A stretch of 64,000 bases of DNA. Origin: JAMXLG01 sp963818925. Lineage in GTDB: Bacteria > Vulcanimicrobiota > Vulcanimicrobiia > Vulcanimicrobiales > Vulcanimicrobiaceae. The DNA lies in the NCBI GenBank assembly GCA_963818925.1, contig CAWFTN010000001.1:3286001-3350000 (forward strand), in the 5' to 3' direction. Of this stretch, positions 58,412-64,000 are shown piece by piece (positions within the stretch are counted from its first letter, which is position 1; every line of letters starts with the position of its first letter). Made by a program: the position numbers and the translations under genes. The notes below the pieces were generated by a model, which saw only the letters and a list, made by a program, of their open reading frames with translations, was not told where the DNA came from and searched no databases.

Positions 58412-58711
58412 ATGAAAAGCCTGCTTGCAAGCGTGGCGTTCGCAGGAATTACGGCGGCGGCGCTCGCCGTCGCGCAATCGCAGACCATGCCCGACGCGAC
58501 GCCGTCGATGTGCCCGTCGCCCAGCATCGCGAATGGTCTAGTCGATAGCACGATGCGTCAAGACTGTGTAACGCCGAGGCCCTCGCCGACGCAAACGCCG
58601 CACCGCATGGCGACCCAGCCGCCCGGTCTGCCGACACCGACTCCATACGCACCGCCAACCGCGTACGCACGCCCGACTCCCCAGCCGACGAGCAAGGGCG
58701 AGATGCGTTAA
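58412..58711 (+). CDS. Small secreted Pro-rich protein with CPSP motif
   Basis: The 99-residue protein has a signal peptide (MKSLLASVAFAGITAAALAVAQ) and a mature region of about 75 residues, rich in Pro/Thr, with MCPSPSIANGL, a DCV pair and a tail of PTP repeats. The two mature cysteines are 26 residues apart. Nothing in it suggests an enzyme. It is followed 30 bases later by a second secreted protein that shares the CPSP motif, so these may be a related pair of extracellular or envelope proteins. Confidence 0.7.
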   Translation: MKSLLASVAFAGITAAALAVAQSQTMPDATPSMCPSPSIANGLVDSTMRQDCVTPRPSPTQTPHRMATQPPGLPTPTPYAPPTAYARPTPQPTSKGEMR

Positions 58712-58741
58712 TTCGAGACGGTGAGCGGGTACCGGGGCGCT

Positions 58742-59038
58742 ATGAAAAACTGGTTTGGAAGCGCCGCTATCGTCGGCGCGTTCGTACTTGCGGGCGCGCT
58801 CAGCCTTACGGCAAACGCTCAAACAACTGGATCGGCTAAGGCCTCCCCGTGTCCCTCGCCAACTTCCGGCTCTCAAACGTCGAGCAGCAGCAGTAGTTCA
58901 ATGTCGGATTCAATGGGGACCAGCAACTGCCCCTCACCTAACGCGAGCGCAACGCCGGGTGCGATGTCCAATCCCGGCACCGGGACGAGTTCGGGGTCAA
59001 TGAAGACTCCGACGCCGATGTCCACAACACAACCGTAA
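58742..59038 (+). CDS. Small secreted Ser-rich protein with two CPSP motifs
   Basis: The 98-residue protein has a signal peptide (NWFGSAAIVGAFVLAGALSLTANAQ) and a mature region made almost wholly of Ser, Thr, Gly, Pro and Ala. It contains CPSPTSGSQ and NCPSPNASA, two copies of the CPSP motif found in the preceding gene. The low complexity means a structural or surface role is more likely than catalysis. It ends 22 bases before a terminator-like hairpin, which suggests the peroxiredoxin operon may stop here. Confidence 0.7.
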   Translation: MKNWFGSAAIVGAFVLAGALSLTANAQTTGSAKASPCPSPTSGSQTSSSSSSSMSDSMGTSNCPSPNASATPGAMSNPGTGTSSGSMKTPTPMSTTQP

Positions 59039-59060
59039 CCGCGTCACTAATTACAGTTGG

Positions 59061-59091
59061 CCCCCATCGGCGTCGATGACAACGGTGGGGG
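59061..59091 (+). terminator. Terminator-like hairpin upstream of the TfuA-YcaO gene
   Basis: CCCCCATCG pairs with CGGTGGGGG (one G.U pair) around a 13-base loop, followed by TTTCGCTGTTT. It may end the peroxiredoxin-to-CPSP operon. The tfuA-ycaO start is 14 bases later, so read-through or a promoter inside this region would be needed. Confidence 0.5.
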
Positions 59092-59104
59092 TTTCGCTGT
59101 TTCA

Positions 59105-61057
59105 ATGACACGCATCGTCGTCTTCTGCGGGCCGTCGCTGCCTGCGTCCGACCGAATCGAACGCGACGAGTTCACGTATCTGCCGCCCGCATCGCGGAAC
59201 GACGTGTTGGCCGCAGCGCAGGCGTACGATGCGGTGTTGCTCATCGACGGCGTCTTTCATCACGATTTAGCCCCGTCGCCCAAAGAATGTTATGCGTCGC
59301 TCGCTCATGCGCGCATGTTCGGCGCATCGAGCATGGGTGCGTTGCGCGCGGCGGAATGCGCACCGTACGGTTTTACGCCACTCGGTGCCATCGCGCGCTG
59401 GTACACGTCGGAAGCGATCGACGGCGATGACGAAGTAGCGGTGCTCACCCATCCGGCGAACAACGTAGCGCTCACGGTCCCGCTCGTCAACGTGCGGTAC
59501 GTCGCCCGACTGGCGCAGTGTCGCGGTTTGCTTTCGCGACGAAAGCACGACGAACTGATCGAGCGCGCTCGCGCTGTGTTCTACATGGACCGCACGTGGG
59601 ACGACGTCATCGCTTGCGTACCGCCGGATGTCCGCGACGCGATCGTCGGCATTGCACACCACGAAGGCGATCTCAAACGATGGGATGCTCGGTTTGCGCT
59701 GCGAACGGTGATGCGCGCGTTGGATCGCGGCAATCTGGAACGCGCGGCGCAGTCGCACGCGCCGACGATGGCAACCCTCAGTGCGCGCGCGCCCCGAGAG
59801 ACCGCCCCGATGCGTTTTCCGTCGTACGTTCCGAAAACGCCCGGCACGTACGATCGCGCCGTGCCGTTTGCCGCGACGAGCGAAGTGCTGCCGCTGCTTC
59901 GGCGTCGCTACGGCATCACGCGTGTCGCCGATACCACGTTGCTCGACCGTACGGGAATACCGACGTATTCCGCGCTCGTTCCGCATTCGCCCGACATGCT
60001 CGGCGTCTACAACGGCAAAGGCATATCGCGAGAAGCTGCGCTTGCGAGCGCGGTGATGGAAGCGACGGAGCGACAAATCGGCGCCTGTGTCGCGCTGCCG
60101 GTCGTCCGCGAATCCTTGCGCGTCGTGGCGGAACGAATCGATCTCCATGCCTGCGGAATGCGCGGCGACGTTCGCGATCTCAACGTCGACTGCGTTCGTG
60201 GAACCGAATTGCTCTCCGGCGACGTAATTCCGGTGCCGCTCGCAATGGTGCAATGTCCGTGGTTCGGCCACAAACTCTTCGATGTCACGACGACGAACGG
60301 TCTCGCGTCCGGGAACAATGCGACGGAAGCCGTGTATCACGCATTGTGCGAACTGATCGAGCGCCATGCGTGGACGATGTATCACGTTCGCTCGACCGTC
60401 GTTCCGCGATTCTTCGGCGGCAAAGGCGCGGGAGACATTCCATCCGCGCGCGAGATTCAATTTCCGACGGGCGAAGCGAACGTCGACCGGCTCGTTCGCG
60501 ATATCCGCGCATCCGGCCTGATCGTCCGCGCATTCGCTTTGGAAGAAGGCCCGCTGCCGATCACCATGCTAGCGACGGTCAGCGAACCCCACGCGACGCC
60601 GCCCATGGCGCACATGGGCTTCGGCTGCGCGCTATCGCCGGCGCATGCGCTCACGCGAGCGCTGACGGAGTGCGTGCAAAGCCGCGTCGTCGACATTCAA
60701 GCCGCCCGCGAAGATATTCTCAAACCCGACGAGCCCGCCGGGATGATGGGGGAACACGCGCGACGCAGTCATGAGCTGCCGGAGGGTCGCTGGTATTACG
60801 ACCTTCCTGCGCAGCCCGTGAGGCTCGACGCCTTTGAAGACCGCGCGACGGACGATCTTGCAGAAGATCTCCGGCGAACGCTCGATACACTGCGCGCGCA
60901 CGGAATAACCACGGCCATTGCCGTCGATCTTTCACTCCCTGATGAGCCGATCAGTGTCGTGCGCGCGATCGTGCCGGGATTGGAGACGTACGTGTTCACC
61001 GGCCGTATGGGGCCGCGCGCGCGCGCCTTGCTCAACCCGTTCGCGATGGCGCGGTAG
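59105..61057 (+). CDS. TfuA-YcaO fusion, peptide backbone thioamidation/cyclisation enzyme
   Basis: The 650-residue protein joins a TfuA domain (about 1-215: VVFCGPSLPASD, YLPPASRNDVLAAA, LLIDGVFHHD, GASSMGALRAAECAPYG near 75-91, GDDEVAVL near 106) to a YcaO domain (about 265-645: GKGISREAALASAVMEATERQIG near 305 and LCELIERHAW near 414 as ATP-binding segments). YcaO phosphorylates amide bonds of a peptide with ATP; with TfuA it typically installs thioamides, as shown for methyl-coenzyme M reductase glycine and thioamide RiPPs. TfuA and YcaO are usually separate proteins. The ATG at 59105 starts TfuA exactly; a TTG-led extension to 59057 runs through a hairpin. A methyltransferase and a leader-like peptide gene follow. 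Confidence 0.92.
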   Translation: MTRIVVFCGPSLPASDRIERDEFTYLPPASRNDVLAAAQAYDAVLLIDGVFHHDLAPSPKECYASLAHARMFGASSMGALRAAECAPYGFTPLGAIARWYTSEAIDGDDEVAVLTHPANNVALTVPLVNVRYVARLAQCRGLLSRRKHDELIERARAVFYMDRTWDDVIACVPPDVRDAIVGIAHHEGDLKRWDARFALRTVMRALDRGNLERAAQSHAPTMATLSARAPRETAPMRFPSYVPKTPGTYDRAVPFAATSEVLPLLRRRYGITRVADTTLLDRTGIPTYSALVPHSPDMLGVYNGKGISREAALASAVMEATERQIGACVALPVVRESLRVVAERIDLHACGMRGDVRDLNVDCVRGTELLSGDVIPVPLAMVQCPWFGHKLFDVTTTNGLASGNNATEAVYHALCELIERHAWTMYHVRSTVVPRFFGGKGAGDIPSAREIQFPTGEANVDRLVRDIRASGLIVRAFALEEGPLPITMLATVSEPHATPPMAHMGFGCALSPAHALTRALTECVQSRVVDIQAAREDILKPDEPAGMMGEHARRSHELPEGRWYYDLPAQPVRLDAFEDRATDDLAEDLRRTLDTLRAHGITTAIAVDLSLPDEPISVVRAIVPGLETYVFTGRMGPRARALLNPFAMAR

Positions 61058-61082
61058 TTCAAAAGTCCCGAAAGGAACGGAT

Positions 61083-62018
61083 ATGCCGGACGCTAAGCGC
61101 CGCTTTGTGACGCGCTATCTAGAACGCGCGCTTGCCGGTGACGCGGCAAACGCAGACGACTGGAACGAACACCTGATCGCGTTTCATCGCGCGTTTCCTG
61201 ATGTTACTGCCCAACTGATCGGCCGTTTTCAGACGGCCGAGGGCGAGAACTCGTACCAGCGTCTCGCGCGTCACGTGTACGAACAGTATCCTGCAGCGCA
61301 ACGGATACTCGACGTCGGGTGCGGCTCCGGCGAGTTGCTGCAGCACCTCGATGCATTCTTCGACGCCGCGGCGGAGCTGGCCGGAATCGATCTCGTTGAA
61401 ACCGAGCTCGAGATCGCGCGCCGCCGGGTTTCCCACGCGACGCTGATCTGCGCCGATGCTGCGCAGACGCAGCCCGTGCAACGTATCGACGTCGCCGTTG
61501 CGCACCTGAGCTTTCTGTCGATGACGCGGCTGCGAGATGCGCTTGGTCTCATTCACGATGCGTTGCGCCCCGGCGGCATATTGACATTCATTATTGAAGA
61601 TCTAAGCGCTTCGGACTCCATCGTCGCGATGATGATTCCGCTCATGCGCGCGTTGCACGAGCGGTATCCGCAGATGAATCTCGCCGTTCCGGAACGCGAC
61701 GGCGTCGATAACGAAGTGACGCTGCGGGCGTTGCTCAAGTCAACCGGATTTACGAATCGTATCGACATCGAACCGTTAGTTCTTTCGGCTCAGTTGGTCC
61801 GGGATCAAATCGCAGAATTTGCGTTGCGCGCCTATCCATTCGCCCTGCTAGAAGAGAGCGCGCAAGCGGAATTGCGCAGCCGGCTTCACGACACTCTTGC
61901 CCGCAACCGCGATGGCGGCACTCTTGTAAAGCTTCCGCTCAAGCTCGTAACCGCACGTCGCGCGAGTGCAATGTCTAATGATAGACTTTCAACCGTAACG
62001 GAGCACGAACATGAATGA
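61083..62018 (+). CDS. Class I SAM-dependent methyltransferase next to TfuA-YcaO
   Basis: The 311-residue protein has an N-terminal helical region (RRFVTRYLERALAGDAANADDWNEHL) and a methyltransferase core: motif I ILDVGCGSGELLQHL near residue 78, GIDLVETELEIAR, VAVAHLSFLSM, and LRPGGILTFIIEDL. The C-terminal 100 residues are helical and probably contribute substrate specificity. AAAGGAA lies nine bases before the ATG. It lies 25 bases downstream of tfuA-ycaO, and its stop overlaps the start of the peptide gene by eight bases. Plausible substrates are the modified peptide or a free intermediate; the sequence does not decide. Confidence 0.88.
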   Translation: MPDAKRRFVTRYLERALAGDAANADDWNEHLIAFHRAFPDVTAQLIGRFQTAEGENSYQRLARHVYEQYPAAQRILDVGCGSGELLQHLDAFFDAAAELAGIDLVETELEIARRRVSHATLICADAAQTQPVQRIDVAVAHLSFLSMTRLRDALGLIHDALRPGGILTFIIEDLSASDSIVAMMIPLMRALHERYPQMNLAVPERDGVDNEVTLRALLKSTGFTNRIDIEPLVLSAQLVRDQIAEFALRAYPFALLEESAQAELRSRLHDTLARNRDGGTLVKLPLKLVTARRASAMSNDRLSTVTEHEHE

Positions 62019-62301
62019 CAGCCAACGGCGTGCAGTAGCCGCCGGTTTTCTGCACGCCTTGCAGACCACGCCGGATCTCTATCAAGAATGGTCCGGTATC
62101 GCAAAAGATGATTACAGCGCAATCGGCGCGCTGATTCAAAAGTCGATGGGACTAAGCGAGGCGCCGACGCGAGACGACATCACCGCGATGGCGCAATACA
62201 TCGACGCCCATCTGCAAGATCATGTGGAAGCCATCAAAGCGCAGCACGACGAGCCGTCACATCACGTCGGCTACATCGCGCTCATGCAACAGAACTCGTA
62301 G
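62011..62301 (+). CDS. Leader-like small protein, candidate RiPP precursor (Nif11/NHLP-like)
   Basis: The 96-residue protein is acidic and helical with no Cys, signal or membrane helix. The first 70 residues follow the Nif11/NHLP leader pattern: a helix RRAVAAGFLHALQTTPDLYQEW, then DDYSAIGALIQKSMGLSEAPTRDDITAMAQYIDAHL. The last 25 residues (KAQHDEPSHHVGYIALMQQNS at the end) could be the core. The gene overlaps the methyltransferase stop (ATGAATGA), which ties their translation, and CGGAG lies nine bases before the ATG. There is one Gly in the putative core, a known thioamide acceptor in other systems. It could instead be an accessory protein binding the enzyme. Assignment as precursor is an inference. 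Confidence 0.6.
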   Translation: MNDSQRRAVAAGFLHALQTTPDLYQEWSGIAKDDYSAIGALIQKSMGLSEAPTRDDITAMAQYIDAHLQDHVEAIKAQHDEPSHHVGYIALMQQNS

Positions 62302-64000
62302 ACTTCAAATACCACGCCGCGAGCTGCGTGCGCGAACCGACGTTCACTTTTCCGAAGAGATTCGCAATGTGTCCTTCCACGGTCCGTTCGCTCAGCACGA
62401 GGCGTTCGGCGATTTCCCTGTTCGTCAAGCCTTCAGCGACGAGAGCCGCGACTTCGCGCTCTCGTCGCGTCGTTCTCTTTAGTTCGCTGACCGGCTCTTG
62501 CGACGGGGACGTCCCAAGCAGCGATGCGGCGTACCGTGCAAAGTGTGTCATGCCAAGTACTTCGAAGCGGTCGCGCGCGTCATCCAGAACCGCTGCTGCT
62601 TCACGACGCGAGAGCGCGCTAAGCGCCACCCCGCGCGAGAGGAGCGCGTGTGCTTGTGCCCATGGATGTTTATCGATCCAAATCGAGTTGGCGCCGGCCA
62701 GCCGTTCGAGCTGCTCTTTTGCATTGAGGCGCCGCGCGGCAAGTGCCAAAAGAAACGGATATGAGAAGACCATATTGTCAAGCGGACGTGAATGCCGTTC
62801 GATCAAGTGTTCGAGCACTTTGCTCGCATTCGGGGCCGCGCTGAACCCAGTGACGGCAAGCCAAGCTGCCGTTAGCGGGAGAAGCGCGGTCGACTGTTCA
62901 CCGGCATGAAAGTGCGCGACTTCTTCGGTAACGACCGGCCACAACGGGTGCGAAACAAGCCCCTTATCGAAGGTGGCCGCAACGGCGTAAGACGTTATGA
63001 GGACTCGCCGAGGAAGGCGATCTCGACGCCGCACGAGCGTTTCGGTAAGGAACTCGCATAAATCTGAAAACTGGCCGCGCGCTAACTGCACGGCGCCGAG
63101 TAATGTCTCCGCGAGAACTTGCCCTAATTCGTTCTGCTTTTCCGCGAGCATCTGCTCGGTCGCAGCTACGCCTTGAAATTGCATCGCGTGAAGCATCCGA
63201 ACGTTTCGCGGCATCGTCATTGCGATCGCAGGCAATGATTCGCCCAATCGTTCGGCGGCTGCAATAAGCTCGAGGGCTCGTGCGCTATCGCCGAGCCGCA
63301 GCGCTGCAAAGGCTTCCGCGGTGCGCTGACGGAGCTGCACGAATGGGTTTGCCGGTTCGCCGAGCGCCGCGAACTCCTCGCTCAACCGTTGCACCATGTC
63401 GAAGTTGCCGGCATGCATCTCGATATACGAGCCGGCACTGAGGATTTGCGCGCGGTCGGCGTTGGAGCTCAAGGCGGAGCGATAGTGCGCGTACTCGGCG
63501 CGCGCGTTCGCGTATTGGCCATTATGCCAGAGGGCAAGAATGAGCGAAGCGACGATGTTGCCGATGCCTTCGTTAAGGCCGGCTTCGCGTGCAGCCGCCA
63601 AGCCATCGTAGCAGGCGCGCACGGAATCGACTTCGCGTCCCGTCGCATTGTAGAGTTGCGAGAGTTGCGTGAAAAACGGAATGATTTCCGCAGTTTCCGG
63701 CCGCGCGATAGCGCGCGCCCGTTCCATGGCCTCGGCCGCGAGCGTGTGGAACGACTTACTCATTGCCGTTTGCGCCAACTTCAAGAGCGTGTCACGCTCC
63801 AATTGCGCATCGCGTGTCGCGGCTGCTTGTTGCGCGAGCCGCTCGTAATCTTCGAGCCGCGGCGCCGGGAGCGCTTTGAGGGCTTCGATGATACGAAAGC
63901 GCAGCGGAATTTCGATCGGAATCGTCTCATGGACCGATTCCATGATTGCCGCGTGCACGAAACGAAGTTCGCCTTCGTCTTCGAGAAGGTAGCGCCCTGA
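62282..64000 (-). CDS. LuxR-family transcriptional regulator with helical repeats, 5' end cut by window
   Basis: The frame runs open to the window edge. The visible 572 residues start with LEDEGELRFVHAAIMESVHETI, typical of the region after the AAA ATPase in MalT/LuxR-type regulators. TPR-like helices follow, then a C-terminal LuxR HTH (TRREREVAALVAEGLTNREIAERLVLSERTVEGHIANLFGKV) about 25 residues from the end. The in-frame ATG at 63958 is internal rather than the start. Such proteins usually have an ATPase domain upstream that would be outside the window. The gene converges on the leader-like peptide gene with a 20-bp overlap and may regulate the TfuA-YcaO locus. Confidence 0.88.
   Translation of the reverse strand, partial: SGRYLLEDEGELRFVHAAIMESVHETIPIEIPLRFRIIEALKALPAPRLEDYERLAQQAAATRDAQLERDTLLKLAQTAMSKSFHTLAAEAMERARAIARPETAEIIPFFTQLSQLYNATGREVDSVRACYDGLAAAREAGLNEGIGNIVASLILALWHNGQYANARAEYAHYRSALSSNADRAQILSAGSYIEMHAGNFDMVQRLSEEFAALGEPANPFVQLRQRTAEAFAALRLGDSARALELIAAAERLGESLPAIAMTMPRNVRMLHAMQFQGVAATEQMLAEKQNELGQVLAETLLGAVQLARGQFSDLCEFLTETLVRRRDRLPRRVLITSYAVAATFDKGLVSHPLWPVVTEEVAHFHAGEQSTALLPLTAAWLAVTGFSAAPNASKVLEHLIERHSRPLDNMVFSYPFLLALAARRLNAKEQLERLAGANSIWIDKHPWAQAHALLSRGVALSALSRREAAAVLDDARDRFEVLGMTHFARYAASLLGTSPSQEPVSELKRTTRREREVAALVAEGLTNREIAERLVLSERTVEGHIANLFGKVNVGSRTQLAAWYLKSTSSVA

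Noticed and set aside
59267..60460. Minus-strand open frame of 397 residues inside the TfuA-YcaO gene
   Set aside because: Arg-rich antisense frame; the plus-strand fusion shows continuous family motifs across it.
63389..64000. Plus-strand open frame of 203 residues at the window edge
   Set aside because: Opposite strand of the LuxR-type regulator, whose frame is open to the edge and continues with a recognised sequence.
1..64000. CRISPR arrays, tRNA genes, rRNA genes, integrases and phage genes
   Set aside because: I looked through the sequence and frames for these and saw no direct repeat-spacer array, no cloverleaf candidate I could support and no recombinase; small RNA genes could be missed by eye.

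Overview
The window (about 60% GC, 64 kb, densely coded on both strands) is a bacterial chromosome segment. The combination of genes suggests an uncultured lineage close to Candidatus Eremiobacterota / Vulcanimicrobiota (WPS-2): secreted S53 peptidases, a menaquinone-type respiratory chain with a b6-type cytochrome b fused to cytochrome c, system II cytochrome c maturation, glutamate-route heme synthesis with unusual fusions, and an ECF41 sigma factor. This assignment is inferred from gene content only, with no database comparison. I saw no rRNA, tRNA, CRISPR array, prophage or intact insertion sequence.

Layout. 1-2430 (minus): BMP-type ABC importer. 2487-7135: DUF5069 protein, AI-2E-type permease, arginase, TonB-like protein, glutaredoxin-like protein and a methyltransferase with no conventional start. 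7142-11384: two head-to-head secreted S53 peptidases separated by decayed copies of both flanking genes, a fossil of a segmental duplication. 11440-21869 (minus): one long heme/siroheme operon (SirC-HemC-HemD-like fusion, hemB, mobA, hemL, rex, hemA, SUMT-HemD fusion, and a DUF92-hydrolase fusion). 21919-28111: glycosyltransferase, PadR regulator, tiny diheme-b-like membrane protein and RND pump. 28340-37544 (minus): a respiratory block with menG, a polyprenyl synthase, tatA/tatC, resB/ccsB, Rieske protein and cytochrome b-c fusion, interrupted by an ECF41 sigma/AhpD-like module with a recognisable promoter. 37605-46765: PLD-like protein, TatD, diguanylate cyclase, metG, rsmI, small enzymes and an ABC-2 exporter. 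46843-57173: pepP, nadA/nadC, MscS channel, PDZ membrane sensor-like protein, and an XRE regulator with tandem operators. 57366-64000: peroxiredoxin, thioredoxin-like protein, two secreted CPSP-motif proteins, then a TfuA-YcaO fusion, a methyltransferase and a 96-residue leader-like peptide gene, followed convergently by a LuxR-type regulator cut by the window edge.

The best candidate for an undescribed system is 59105-62301. A single-chain TfuA-YcaO (peptide backbone thioamidation machinery) is followed by a methyltransferase whose 3' end overlaps the start of a small peptide gene with a Nif11/NHLP-like helical leader. There is no azole dehydrogenase or E1-like partner nearby. This looks like a compact thioamide RiPP locus with no cysteine in the precursor.

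A second theme is a family of inverted-repeat elements with TGTCATCCTGAG / CTCAGGATGACA ends. They sit between genes at five places. One appears to have removed the stop codon of the PLD-like gene, and a 20-bp relic is translated in frame inside metG.
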